Origin: Pseudomonas sp. UYIF39
Lineage (GTDB): Bacteria > Pseudomonadota > Gammaproteobacteria > Pseudomonadales > Pseudomonadaceae
Assembly (NCBI RefSeq): GCF_029963765.1
Contig: NZ_JALBYU010000024.1
Span: 1 to 64,000 of the forward strand
Length of the DNA stretch: 64,000 nucleotides
Reading direction: 5' to 3'
Both the position numbers and the translations under genes were made by a program. The notes under the pieces are model-generated. The model did no database searches. It saw nothing but the letters and a program-made list of their open reading frames with translations, and was not told where the DNA came from. Below, piece after piece: positions 27,157 to 36,223 of the stretch. Position 1 is the stretch's first letter. Each line of letters begins with the position of its first letter.

Positions 27157-28053
27157 ATGCCCGCCATCGATCATCCACTGATAGACCAATTCCTCGACGC
27201 TCTGTGGCTGGAGAAAGGACTTTCCGATAACACCCGCGATGCCTATCGCAGCGACCTGACCCTGTTCAACGGCTGGCTGCAGGAAAAAGGGTTGGAGTTG
27301 ATCAACGCCGGCCGCGAATTGATCCTCGATCACTTGGCCTGGCGTCTGGAGCAAAACTACAAACCCCGTTCCACCGCACGATTTCTCTCCGGTGTGCGTG
27401 GCTTCTATCGCTATTTGCTGCGGGAAAAGCTGATCGCCGTCGATCCGACTTTGCGTGTCGATATGCCGCAACTGGGTAGGCCGTTGCCCAAATCCCTGTC
27501 GGAAGCGGATGTGGAGGCCTTGTTAAAAGCGCCTGACCTGAGCGAAGCCATCGGCCAGCGCGACCGCGCCATGCTCGAAGTGCTTTATGCCTGCGGCTTG
27601 CGTGTGACGGAACTGATCAGCCTGACGCTGGAGCAGGTCAATCTGCGCCAAGGCGTGCTGCGTGTGATGGGCAAGGGCAGCAAGGAGCGGCTGGTGCCGA
27701 TGGGCGAGGAGGCGATTGTCTGGGTCGAGCGTTACCTGCGCGATGGCCGCCAGGAGCTGCTTGGTGGGCGTCCCAGCGATGTCATGTTCCCCAGCCAGCG
27801 CGGCGAGCAGATGACTCGGCAGACCTTCTGGCATCGCATCAAGCACCAGGCCAAGGTTGCCGGGATCGGCAAGTCGTTGTCGCCGCACACCTTGCGCCAT
27901 GCCTTCGCCACGCACTTGCTCAACCATGGCGCCGACTTGCGGGTGGTGCAAATGCTGCTCGGCCACAGCGATCTGTCGACCACGCAGATCTACACCCACG
28001 TCGCCCGCGCCCGCTTGCAGGACCTGCACGCCAAACATCATCCGCGCGGATGA
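27157..28053 (+). CDS. xerD: Site-specific tyrosine recombinase XerD
   Basis: XerD (298 aa) works with XerC and FtsK at dif to resolve chromosome dimers. It has an N-terminal SAM-like core-binding domain (about 1-95) and a catalytic domain with all active residues: Arg149 (CGLRVTEL), Lys173 (GKGSKERLV), His244 and Arg247 (HTLRHAFATHLL), His270 (LLGHSDLSTTQIYTH) and the nucleophile Tyr279. The gene precedes dsbC, in the order I recall for pseudomonads. Confidence 0.96.
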   Translation: MPAIDHPLIDQFLDALWLEKGLSDNTRDAYRSDLTLFNGWLQEKGLELINAGRELILDHLAWRLEQNYKPRSTARFLSGVRGFYRYLLREKLIAVDPTLRVDMPQLGRPLPKSLSEADVEALLKAPDLSEAIGQRDRAMLEVLYACGLRVTELISLTLEQVNLRQGVLRVMGKGSKERLVPMGEEAIVWVERYLRDGRQELLGGRPSDVMFPSQRGEQMTRQTFWHRIKHQAKVAGIGKSLSPHTLRHAFATHLLNHGADLRVVQMLLGHSDLSTTQIYTHVARARLQDLHAKHHPRG

Positions 28054-28210
28054 ACGATAAACGACCAGGTACAATCCGCTTGCATCCGCCGGAGTCGGCC
28101 ACAGGGGCCTTATGTGGTAGGCTTTGCCGGTTTGCACGATGGGCGTTTATGACCCGGTGTTTCGGCACGGGCGTTCTGATCGTCCCATTTGTCCGCCTTC
28201 AGGAGTTCTC

Positions 28211-28942
28211 ATGCGTCTGACCCATATTTTCGCCGCCGCAGCCATTGCGTTGGTCAGCACCTTTGCCGTCGCCGATGACGCGGCCGACAAAGCCATTCGT
28301 AAAAGCCTGGAAAACCTCCAGCTCGAGGTGCCGGTAGAAAGCATCACCGCCAGCCCGCTGCCAGGGATGTACGAAGTCAAACTCAAGGGCAGCCGCGTGC
28401 TGTACGCCAGCGCCGACGGCCAGTATGTCGTTCAGGGCTATCTGTTCCAGCTCAAGGACGGCAAGCCGGTCAACCTGACCGAGAAGACCGAACGCCTGGG
28501 CGTTTCCAAACTGGTTAACGCAATTCCTGTCGCGGAAACCGTGGTTTACCCGGCGATCGGTGAAACCAAATCGCACATCACCGTATTCACCGACACCACC
28601 TGCCCGTACTGCCACAAGCTGCACGCTGAAGTGCCAGAGCTGAACAAGCGCGGCATCGAAGTGCGTTATGTCGCGTTCCCGCGCCAGGGCCTGGGCTCAC
28701 CGGGTGATGAGCAGCTGCAAGCGGTCTGGTGCTCGAAAGACAAGAAAGCCGCGATGGACAAGATGGTCGACGGCAAGGAAATCAAGGCCGCCAAGTGCGA
28801 TAACCCGGTTTCCAAGCAGTTCGCCCTCGGTCAGTCGATCGGCGTGAACGGTACACCGGCCATCGTTTTGGCCGACGGCCAGGTCATTCCGGGCTACCAG
28901 CCTGCGCCACAAGTCGCCAAACTGGCGCTGGACGCGAAATAA
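28211..28942 (+). CDS. dsbC: Periplasmic disulfide isomerase DsbC
   Basis: DsbC (243 aa) shuffles wrong disulfides in periplasmic proteins and is kept reduced by DsbD. It has a signal peptide ending near residue 21 (TFAVA|DD), an N-terminal dimerisation domain and a thioredoxin-like domain with the redox motif C131-P-Y-C134 and a cis-Pro near GTPAIVLADG. ATG 28211 follows AGGAG at 28201-28205; the frame is open further upstream but without a signal peptide. Confidence 0.95.
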   Translation: MRLTHIFAAAAIALVSTFAVADDAADKAIRKSLENLQLEVPVESITASPLPGMYEVKLKGSRVLYASADGQYVVQGYLFQLKDGKPVNLTEKTERLGVSKLVNAIPVAETVVYPAIGETKSHITVFTDTTCPYCHKLHAEVPELNKRGIEVRYVAFPRQGLGSPGDEQLQAVWCSKDKKAAMDKMVDGKEIKAAKCDNPVSKQFALGQSIGVNGTPAIVLADGQVIPGYQPAPQVAKLALDAK

Positions 28943-28980
28943 ATTCGCATCGTCACGGTCAGCCATTGACGATCATGGTT

Positions 28981-29062
28981 CGGCGGCAGCGTTCGCCGAG
29001 CCATTAATAGAGAACCGCGAGTATGCGGTTGTTTTCACGGCCGGCCTTGAGTCGGCCGTTTT
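28981..29062 (+). promoter_or_regulatory. Tandem hairpins in the dsbC-hom gap
   Basis: Three stems lie in a row: CGGCG/CGCCG (28981-28998), AACCGC/GCGGTT followed by GTTTT (29013-29035), and ACGGCCG/CGGCCGT followed by TTTT (29037-29062). The last ends 14 bp before the hom GTG and 2 bp before its ribosome site. They may terminate dsbC or act as an attenuator for hom-thrC. Confidence 0.5.
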
Positions 29063-29076
29063 ATGGGGAGTTCACA

Positions 29077-30381
29077 GTGAAACCGGTCAAAGTAGGCATC
29101 TGTGGGTTAGGGACCGTCGGTGGCGGTACCTTCAACGTACTTCAGCGTAACGCCGAGGAAATTGCTCGTCGTGCCGGGCGTGGAATCGAAGTGGCACAAA
29201 TTGCCACGCGCACGCCAAAGCCTCAGTTCCAGACGACCGGTATTGCGATTACCAACGATGTCTTCGAAGTGGCCACGAACCCTGAGATCGACATCGTCAT
29301 AGAGCTGTTGGGCGGCTACACCGTTGCCCGCGAGCTGGTACTCAAAGCGATCGAGAACGGAAAACACGTGGTGACCGCGAACAAGGCGTTGATCGCCGTT
29401 CACGGTAATGAAATTTTCGCCAAGGCCCGCGAGAAGGGCGTGATTGTGGCGTTCGAAGCCGCCGTGGCCGGTGGCATTCCGGTGATCAAGGCGATCCGTG
29501 AAGGCCTGTCGGCCAACCGCATCAACTGGGTCGCCGGCATCATCAACGGCACCGGCAACTTCATCCTCACCGAAATGCGTGAGAAGGGCCGGACTTTCGA
29601 AGACGTACTCGCCGAGGCGCAAGCCCTGGGTTACGCCGAGGCCGATCCGACCTTCGACGTTGAAGGCATCGACGCGGCCCACAAGCTGACGATCCTGGCG
29701 TCCATCGCGTTCGGTATTCCGCTGCAGTTCGACAAGGCCTACACCGAAGGCATCACCAAGTTGACCACCGCTGACGTGAACTACGCCGAAGCGCTGGGCT
29801 ATCGCATCAAGCACCTGGGCGTGGCGCGCAGCACCGCGGCTGGCATCGAACTGCGCGTGCACCCGACGCTGATCCCGGCCGATCGCCTGATCGCCAACGT
29901 CAACGGCGTGATGAACGCGGTGATGGTCAACGGTGATGCCGCCGGTTCGACCCTGTTCTACGGCGCTGGCGCTGGCATGGAGCCGACCGCTTCGTCGGTG
30001 ATCGCCGACCTGGTGGATGTGGTTCGCGCCATGACTTCCGATCCGGAAAACCGCGTACCGCACCTGGCCTTTCAGCCGGATTCGCTGTCGGCCCACCCGA
30101 TCCTGCCGATCGAAGCCTGCGAAAGCTCCTATTACCTGCGCATCCAGGCCAAGGACCATCCGGGCGTGTTGGCGCAGGTGGCGAGCATCCTGTCGGAGCG
30201 CGGCATCAACATCGAATCGATCATGCAGAAGGAAGTCGAAGAACACGACGGTCTGGTGCCGATGATCCTGCTGACTCACCGCGTGCTGGAACAGCACATG
30301 AACGACGCGATCGCCGCCCTGGAAGCCTTGGCGGGCGTAGTCGGTCCGGTCGTACGGATCCGCGTCGAGCACCTGAACTAA
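29077..30381 (+). CDS. hom: Homoserine dehydrogenase
   Basis: Hom (434 aa) reduces aspartate semialdehyde to homoserine for threonine and methionine synthesis. It has an NAD(P)-binding N-terminus (VGICGLGTVGGGTFNVL), a catalytic domain with GIINGTGNFILTEM and YAEADPTFDVEGIDAAHKL, and a C-terminal ACT domain (about 352-434, from YYLRIQAKDHPGVLAQVASI) likely to sense threonine. The start is the GTG at 29077 with GGGGAG upstream. An in-frame ATG at 29023 lies inside the leader hairpins and is rejected. thrC follows after 66 bp. Confidence 0.95.
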   Translation: MKPVKVGICGLGTVGGGTFNVLQRNAEEIARRAGRGIEVAQIATRTPKPQFQTTGIAITNDVFEVATNPEIDIVIELLGGYTVARELVLKAIENGKHVVTANKALIAVHGNEIFAKAREKGVIVAFEAAVAGGIPVIKAIREGLSANRINWVAGIINGTGNFILTEMREKGRTFEDVLAEAQALGYAEADPTFDVEGIDAAHKLTILASIAFGIPLQFDKAYTEGITKLTTADVNYAEALGYRIKHLGVARSTAAGIELRVHPTLIPADRLIANVNGVMNAVMVNGDAAGSTLFYGAGAGMEPTASSVIADLVDVVRAMTSDPENRVPHLAFQPDSLSAHPILPIEACESSYYLRIQAKDHPGVLAQVASILSERGINIESIMQKEVEEHDGLVPMILLTHRVLEQHMNDAIAALEALAGVVGPVVRIRVEHLN

Positions 30382-30447
30382 GCCGTTATCGTTCACCGGG
30401 CTCGCCTGCGGGCCCGGCTTTGCGAACACTGTCTATTGGAGTCAGTC

Positions 30448-31857
30448 ATGCGTTATATCAGTACCCGCGGCCAGGCACCGGCCCTGAATTTCGAAGACGT
30501 CCTGCTGGCCGGTCTGGCCACGGACGGTGGTCTGTACGTCCCGGAAAACCTGCCACGTTTCACCCAGGAAGAAATCGCTTCCTGGGCTGGTCTGCCGTAT
30601 CACGAGCTGGCCTTCCGGGTGATGCGCCCGTTCGTCACGGGCAGCATTCCCGATGCCGATTTCAAAAAGATTCTTGAAGAAACTTATGGCGTGTTTTCCC
30701 ACAACGCCGTGGCACCTCTGCGTCAGCTGAACGGCAACGAATGGGTGCTGGAGCTATTCCACGGCCCGACCCTCGCGTTCAAAGACTTCGCCCTGCAATT
30801 GCTCGGTCGCTTGCTCGACTACGTGCTGGAAAAACGTGGTGAGCGCGTAGTGATTGTTGGCGCCACCTCCGGCGACACCGGTTCGGCCGCCATCGAAGGC
30901 TGCAAGCACTGCGAAAACGTCGACATCTTCATCCTGCACCCGCACAACCGCGTGTCCGAAGTGCAGCGTCGCCAGATGACCACCCTCTTCGGCGAGAACA
31001 TCCATAACATCGCCATCGAAGGCAACTTCGATGACTGCCAGGAAATGGTCAAGGCCAGCTTCGCCGACCAGAGCTTCCTCAAAGGCACGCGTCTGGTGGC
31101 CGTGAACTCGATCAACTGGGCGCGAATCATGGCTCAGATCGTTTACTACTTCCATGCAGCCCTGCAGTTGGGCGGCCCGGCACGTTCGGTATCGTTCTCG
31201 GTGCCGACCGGCAACTTTGGCGACATTTTCGCCGGTTACCTGGCGCGCAACATGGGCCTGCCGATCAACCAGTTGATCGTCGCCACCAACCGCAACGACA
31301 TCCTGCACCGCTTCATGAGTGGCAATCAGTACGTCAAGGACACCCTGCACGCCACGCTGTCGCCGTCGATGGACATCATGGTGTCGTCGAACTTCGAACG
31401 CCTGCTGTTCGACCTGCACGGTCGCAACGGCGCAGCGATTGCCGGTTTGATGGACACCTTCAAGCAGGGTGGTGGCTTCAGCGTCGAACAGGAACGCTGG
31501 ACCGAAGCCCGCAAGCTGTTCGATTCGCTGGCCGTCGATGACGCTCAAACCTGCGAAACCATTGCCGAAGTTTTTGAGCAAACCGGCGAACTGCTGGATC
31601 CGCACACCGCCATCGGCGTGAAGGCGGCGCGCGAGTGCCGTCGCAGCCTGGATATCCCAATGGTGATCCTCGGTACGGCGCATCCGGTCAAATTCCCGGA
31701 CGCAGTGGAAAAAGCTGGCGTAGGAAAAGCGCTCGAACTACCTGCACATCTTTCTGATTTGTTTGAGCGAGATGAGCGCTGCACCGTGCTGCCAAATGAC
31801 CTGAAAGCCGTGCAGGCCTTTGTCAGTCAGCATGGCAACCGCGGCAAGCCTCTGTAA
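30448..31857 (+). CDS. thrC: Threonine synthase
   Basis: ThrC (469 aa) converts O-phosphohomoserine to threonine with PLP. The PLP-lysine is Lys112 in HGPTLAFKDFALQL, and VGATSGDTGSAAIEG and VPTGNFGDIFAGYLA bind the cofactor phosphate. ATG 30448 has TTGGAG about 7 bases upstream. It is co-directional with hom and ends in a terminator at 31881, so hom-thrC is an operon. Confidence 0.96.
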   Translation: MRYISTRGQAPALNFEDVLLAGLATDGGLYVPENLPRFTQEEIASWAGLPYHELAFRVMRPFVTGSIPDADFKKILEETYGVFSHNAVAPLRQLNGNEWVLELFHGPTLAFKDFALQLLGRLLDYVLEKRGERVVIVGATSGDTGSAAIEGCKHCENVDIFILHPHNRVSEVQRRQMTTLFGENIHNIAIEGNFDDCQEMVKASFADQSFLKGTRLVAVNSINWARIMAQIVYYFHAALQLGGPARSVSFSVPTGNFGDIFAGYLARNMGLPINQLIVATNRNDILHRFMSGNQYVKDTLHATLSPSMDIMVSSNFERLLFDLHGRNGAAIAGLMDTFKQGGGFSVEQERWTEARKLFDSLAVDDAQTCETIAEVFEQTGELLDPHTAIGVKAARECRRSLDIPMVILGTAHPVKFPDAVEKAGVGKALELPAHLSDLFERDERCTVLPNDLKAVQAFVSQHGNRGKPL

Positions 31858-31880
31858 CCGATTAAATCTGTCACATTTTG

Positions 31881-31904
31881 AAGCCCGTCTCCTGACGGGC
31901 TTTC
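31881..31904 (+). terminator. Rho-independent terminator after thrC
   Basis: AAGCCCGTC / GACGGGCTT stem with a short loop and a following TTTCTCATTT tract. Confidence 0.85.
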
Positions 31905-31990
31905 TCATTTCTGCATGCCACACTTGTCGGGTTTCGTAAATGAAGAGCCGCCTATGAAGGGCGGGCGAGACGATTACCAAGGAAGTGGCA

Positions 31991-33349
31991 ATGCTGTTTT
32001 TCAGAGGGTTAAAACCAGCCGCGTGCTGGATGTTTTTTTTAGTCGGCATCCTGGGCTTTGCTCAATGGGGGAGCGCGTCGCAGTTGGCGGCGACCGATTC
32101 CAAAGGATCGGTTGCTGGCCTAATGATCGAGCTGGATGCTCAGGAGTTGAAATGGATTGCCGAGCATTCGAAAGTCATCGTCGCATCGGTGCAATATCCG
32201 CTTTACCTGTTCAAGGATGAGCACGGCCAATGGAACGGCTTGAACAATGATCTGCTCAACCGCATCAGCGCGATGACGGGATTGCAGTTTGTTCACGAAG
32301 AATCGTTTTCCACCGATCAGTTGCTCGGGCGATTGGAAAGTGGCGCAGCGGACATGAGCACGACACTGGCGATGAATGACGAACGCAAGACGTTTCTGGA
32401 TTTCAGTCATGCGTTCGGTGGCGCTGGCTGGGTGTTCGTCGGGCGGGCCGGGGCGCCAGAGGTGCAATCCCTGGAGCAGCTGTCGGGAAGGGTTCTGGTG
32501 TTGCCGACCCGGCATGCGCTGGAGGCCACGATTCGCCGCGACCATCCGGACATCGAGCTGCGCTCGGTTAAAACCTACGCGGAGGCCCGGGCGCTGGTCG
32601 AGAGCGGTGAGGCCTATGCCACCATCGAAAACGAAACCGGAGCACAACTCTATCCGTCCGGGCAGCTCAAGGTCGGGTATACGGTCGAGGGCAAATGGGA
32701 GGCGGACCACTTGGCCGTACGCAAAGGTCAGCCTCAGCTGTCGAGTATCCTCAACAAGGCGCTTGAGGCGCTTGATCCTGCTGAATTGCGCGCCATTCGC
32801 CTGAAATGGCTCAATGGGATTGCCCCGGTCAAGGTACCCGGCGTCTGGCAGCGACTCGCCGAGTGGGGCTGCTGGGGAATGGTAATCGTCAGTCTGTTCG
32901 GCCTGTTGTCCCTGCTCTGGAACCGACGGCTCACGGTATTGATCCAGCAGCGCCTGGATGCCGAGAAAAGTCTGAGTGATCAGCTTGCCTTCCAGCATGC
33001 GTTGATGGACGCCATGCCCGATCCGATGTTTGTTCGTGATCTGGAAGGGCGTTTGATCATGTGCAACAAGAGTTATGAGGAGGGCTTGTCGACCCGTTTC
33101 GACCAGGTTCAGGGACGACGGCTGATTGAACTGGACGTCTTGCCTAAAGAGACTGCCGAGCTGCTGCATGCAGAGTTCATGGCCCAGCTCGGTACGCGCA
33201 AGACCCGCTTCACCGAGCGTCAATTAATGTTCAACAACGGCGTCAGGCATGTCTATCAGTGGACGGTGCCTTTTTACAGTGCCGACGGACAATTGCGGGG
33301 CCTGCTGGGAGGATGGACCGATATCGGCAAGCGCAAGCAGCAGGCATGA
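31991..33349 (+). CDS. VFT-PAS sensor-like protein without kinase domain
   Basis: A 452-aa protein laid out like the front half of a BvgS/EvgS sensor. A signal peptide or first membrane segment (MLFFRGLKPAACWMFFLVG) is followed by a periplasmic SBP_bac_3 Venus-flytrap domain (about 50-275, with ADMSTTLAMNDERKTFLDFS). A membrane helix (GMVIVSLFGLLSLLW, about 295-312) and a cytoplasmic PAS domain (HALMDAMPDPMFVRDLEGRL) come next. It stops right after GGWTDIGKRKQQA, exactly where a histidine kinase would normally begin. ATG 31991 with AAGGAAG is preferred to GTG 31985. It may be a truncated kinase or a partner-dependent sensor. Confidence 0.8.
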   Translation: MLFFRGLKPAACWMFFLVGILGFAQWGSASQLAATDSKGSVAGLMIELDAQELKWIAEHSKVIVASVQYPLYLFKDEHGQWNGLNNDLLNRISAMTGLQFVHEESFSTDQLLGRLESGAADMSTTLAMNDERKTFLDFSHAFGGAGWVFVGRAGAPEVQSLEQLSGRVLVLPTRHALEATIRRDHPDIELRSVKTYAEARALVESGEAYATIENETGAQLYPSGQLKVGYTVEGKWEADHLAVRKGQPQLSSILNKALEALDPAELRAIRLKWLNGIAPVKVPGVWQRLAEWGCWGMVIVSLFGLLSLLWNRRLTVLIQQRLDAEKSLSDQLAFQHALMDAMPDPMFVRDLEGRLIMCNKSYEEGLSTRFDQVQGRRLIELDVLPKETAELLHAEFMAQLGTRKTRFTERQLMFNNGVRHVYQWTVPFYSADGQLRGLLGGWTDIGKRKQQA

Positions 33350-33511
33350 CGCGGCTGTTTTTTATCTGTCATCTTGGCCGTGCATGCTCTATTGACCCGA
33401 GGCGCAGTTTCACCAGCAGTCGGTATCCAGAACTTTCTTCTCGAGCCAGTGGTCATTTACTGTAGGCACGCCCCAGGCACTTTGTTTTCGGACTATTGAG
33501 TGGTGATCGAG

Positions 33512-33799
33512 ATGGAAAGTATCAGTCTATTGCTCGGTGAAGCTCTGAGCCCGTATCAGGTAACGTTGACCCCGTCGGGAACCCATGGCGAATGCCAGGT
33601 GACATTGAAAAATGCGACTGGCGCGATCGTGGTGGAGCGGGCGTTCAATCAGGCCCAGTTGACCAGCAAACGTCTGCTGACGGATGTCGTCGACGGATTG
33701 CATCGCGACGTGCTGATCGCCGAAGGTCGGCTGGAGCCCTGCGTTATCGCGGCGTTGCGTAATGCTGCTCAGGACAAAATCCTGGCCAACCGAAATTGA
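33512..33799 (+). CDS. Small protein, DUF3509-like
   Basis: A 95-aa cytoplasmic protein with no signal peptide or membrane helix. The order of predicted strands (YQVTLTPSGTHGECQVTLKN) followed by helices (SKRLLTDVVDGLHRDVLIAE) resembles the Pseudomonas DUF3509 family, whose function is unknown. An upstream GTG at 33500 is in frame, but ATG 33512 fits family length better. The family call is from memory and moderate. Confidence 0.6.
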   Translation: MESISLLLGEALSPYQVTLTPSGTHGECQVTLKNATGAIVVERAFNQAQLTSKRLLTDVVDGLHRDVLIAEGRLEPCVIAALRNAAQDKILANRN

Positions 33800-33829
33800 A
33801 TTGTTTTTTGTGGGAACCTTCCTGCGCTT

Positions 33830-33957
33830 AGGTCAGTCAGACCTTGTAACAGCAGGATCAAGCATTGTGCTCCGGTGCTTGTAGCTTGCTGCCACTGGTC
33901 TTTATGTAGGCCACGTTTAACCCCGAGTCGTTTCCCCACTTCTCGGGGTTTCTTTTT
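33830..33957 (+). ncRNA. Candidate small RNA with intrinsic terminator
   Basis: The gap between the DUF3509-like gene and the TIGR02285 gene holds three stem-loops: AGGTC/GACCT (33830-33844), AAGCA/TGCTT around TTGTGCTCCGG (about 33861-33881), and a strong terminator AACCCCGAG/CTCGGGGTT with TTTCTTTTT at 33919-33957. No start codon with a ribosome site is evident. It could be a stress-type sRNA or simply the 3' UTR of the upstream gene. Confidence 0.4.
33919..33957 (+). terminator. Rho-independent terminator
   Basis: A 9-bp perfect stem AACCCCGAG/CTCGGGGTT with a 14-base loop, then TTTCTTTTT. Confidence 0.88.
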
Positions 33958-33969
33958 GCCTGCGAGTTG

Positions 33970-34896
33970 TCATTGCTCGGCCTGGTGCTCAAAAAACGCT
34001 TTGGTTTCTTTCAGGTAGTCGCTGCGCCTTTCCGGATCCAGCCAGTCAGCGTATTGCTGATCCAGTCGATCATGCGGCATGGTGCGTAACAGCTGGTTGA
34101 TCTCATTGATCGCCTTTCGGCCTTGAGGTGTATTGGAGCAGCCAATGTGCCCGGACAGGTATTTACCCATGCCCTTGACCGGATAGAACTCCAACTGGTC
34201 GTCGGCGATCTGTGCCTGATTGGCCTTATAGCGAATTTCCGGCCAGTAACCCAAAACCACCTGCAAGCGACCCAGGCGCTGCATCTGTAACAGACTGCCA
34301 AGGGCGTCGTCGCCGTAGTGACGTGTCAACGCATCGGGCAGTGCCTGTTTCAGCAGCGTGTCGAGGAATTGACCATAACTGCGCTCAGCCACCACGCCGA
34401 CTTTCTTTCGACCACTGGCCAGCATTGCCGCCAGATCGACTTCACCGTCGACAAGAAAGGGTTCCAGCACCGCTCGATCTTCCTGCCGGACGACCAGGCC
34501 ATTGCTGACGGCACGGAAGGCCGGAATGGAGAACGTAATCCACTGTTCCCGCTCCTTGGTCCAGACCAGCGAGGGATCGCACGTAAACGACGTTTCGTGG
34601 AGCATTTGCATGCCGCGGGCCCGGTTGACCCGCATCAGGGCGTGTTGGTATTGCGGCATGCCGGCGATCAACAGTGGCAGCATTTGATCGATGATTCCCT
34701 GTCCTTTTTTCGGACCTTCGAGAATCATCGTTGGCGGCAAATCGCGCAGCAGCCAGATCAGCGTCTCTTTGGGCTGCGCCCAGGCGGGAGAGACAAGGCA
34801 GGACAATAAGATGAGCGTCGCCAAAACCCGCCAGCCATGGGCGTGAGCGAGTGCTGATGAGCGCAGGCGTTCCAGCTTAGATGGCCCCGTCTTCAC
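33970..34896 (-). CDS. Periplasmic solute-binding-like protein (TIGR02285 type)
   Basis: A protein of about 308 aa with a signal peptide (LATLILLSCLVSPAWA) and a mature domain resembling extracellular solute-binding family 3, TIGR02285 subgroup: TLIWLLRDLPPTMILEGP, KGQGIIDQML, SLVWTKEREQWITFSIPAF. Two Cys in the mature part could pair. The start is unsure: GTG 34896 is taken because ATG 34950 and 34923 lie well inside the caiB-like gene and would precede the signal peptide by a long tail. It overlaps that gene's 3' end by 20 bp. Ligand unknown. Confidence 0.7.
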   Translation of the reverse strand: MKTGPSKLERLRSSALAHAHGWRVLATLILLSCLVSPAWAQPKETLIWLLRDLPPTMILEGPKKGQGIIDQMLPLLIAGMPQYQHALMRVNRARGMQMLHETSFTCDPSLVWTKEREQWITFSIPAFRAVSNGLVVRQEDRAVLEPFLVDGEVDLAAMLASGRKKVGVVAERSYGQFLDTLLKQALPDALTRHYGDDALGSLLQMQRLGRLQVVLGYWPEIRYKANQAQIADDQLEFYPVKGMGKYLSGHIGCSNTPQGRKAINEINQLLRTMPHDRLDQQYADWLDPERRSDYLKETKAFFEHQAEQ

Positions 34897-36076
34897 GCAG
34901 CTTTGCGATCTGTGCCTTGTCATAACCAAGATCGTTGAGTACCTGCGCATTGTGTTCGCCCAACTGCGGTCCGACCCATTCCGAAGTGCCGGGTGTCTCT
35001 GAGAGTTTCGGCACGATTCCCGGCATCTTGAAATCTTTGCCGTCCGGCAACTTGGCCTTCAGGAACATTTCCCGGGCCAGGTACTGCGGATCACTGAACA
35101 TGTCTTCAGCACTGAAGATTCGGCTGGCTGGTACGTCGGCCTGATTCAACTGCTCGATGAGGGTGTCCAGCGGCAGCGAGTTGACCCAGCGATCAATCAC
35201 CCCATAAATCTCGTCGCGACGGCTATCGCGTCCGTCGTTGCTGGCCAGCACCGGGTCATTGGCCAGGTCCTCGCGACCAATGATCAGCATGAAGCGTTTG
35301 AAGATCGCATCGCCATTGGCGCCGATCTGCACATGTTTGCCGTCGGCACTGGTGTGGATAGAGGAGGGCGTGATGCCCGGCATGATGTTGCCGGTGCGCT
35401 CGCGGATGAAACCGAACACGTCGAACTCCGGGACCATGCTTTCCATCATGGCGAAGATCGCTTCATACAGCGCCACATCCACCACTTGGCCAAGGCCACC
35501 GTTGACCTCGCGATGACGCAACGCCATCAGCGCGCCGATCACACCCCACAACGCAGCAATCGAGTCGCCAATGGAAATCCCGGTGCGCACCGGTGGCCGG
35601 TCTTCGAACCCGGTAATGTAGCGCAAGCCGCCCATCGATTCACCGACGGCGCCAAAGCCTGGCTGATCCTTCATCGGCCCGGTCTGACCGAAACCCGAGA
35701 GACGCACCATCACCAGTTTCGGGTTCAGTGCGTGCAAGACTTCCCAACCCAAACCGAGTTTTTCCAACACGCCCGGGCGAAAATTTTCGATCAGGATGTC
35801 CGCCTCGCTGAGCAGTTTTTTCAGGATCGCCAGGCCGTCGGGGTGTTTGAGATTCAGGGTCAGGGATTTCTTGTTGCGCGCCTGGACGAACCACCACAGC
35901 GAGGTGCCTTCATACAGTTTTCGCCATTTGCGCAACGGATCGCCGCCATCGGGGGACTCGATTTTGATCACCTCGGCACCGAACTCGCCGCAAATGCGCG
36001 AGGCAAACGGCCCGGCGATCAGCGTACCCAATTCAATGACTTTCAGACCTGAGAGCGGTTTTCCGGTGAGCGGCAT
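34877..36076 (-). CDS. CaiB/BaiF family CoA transferase
   Basis: A 399-aa type III CoA transferase that would move CoA between organic acids. Motifs: KVIELGTLIAGPFASRICGE at the N-terminus, AEVIKIESPDGGDPLRKW with the catalytic Asp region, RNKKSLTLNLKHPDG, ENFRPGVLEKLGLG, and VDVALYEAIFAMMESM. ATG 36076 is preceded by CAGGATCC. The closest well-known types act on succinyl, glutaryl or crotonobetainyl CoA; the substrate cannot be named. It overlaps the next gene. Confidence 0.85.
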   Translation of the reverse strand: MPLTGKPLSGLKVIELGTLIAGPFASRICGEFGAEVIKIESPDGGDPLRKWRKLYEGTSLWWFVQARNKKSLTLNLKHPDGLAILKKLLSEADILIENFRPGVLEKLGLGWEVLHALNPKLVMVRLSGFGQTGPMKDQPGFGAVGESMGGLRYITGFEDRPPVRTGISIGDSIAALWGVIGALMALRHREVNGGLGQVVDVALYEAIFAMMESMVPEFDVFGFIRERTGNIMPGITPSSIHTSADGKHVQIGANGDAIFKRFMLIIGREDLANDPVLASNDGRDSRRDEIYGVIDRWVNSLPLDTLIEQLNQADVPASRIFSAEDMFSDPQYLAREMFLKAKLPDGKDFKMPGIVPKLSETPGTSEWVGPQLGEHNAQVLNDLGYDKAQIAKLREDGAI

Positions 36077-36223
36077 GCTGGATCCTGTAGGACAAAGGTT
36101 GAGCGAATACAGGGTTTTAGCATAGCCGAACGTCAGACGACCAAGGTTGATTGCCTTCAATTCGTGGATTGCCTACCGCATCGGTTAGACTTGCCGCCTT
36201 TCCCCGTATCAAGAAGCCCGTTC

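Noticed and set aside
29023..29076. ATG extension of hom by 18 residues
   Set aside because: It would be encoded by terminator-like hairpins, lacks a good ribosome site, and family members start at the GTG-encoded residue before KPVKVGI.
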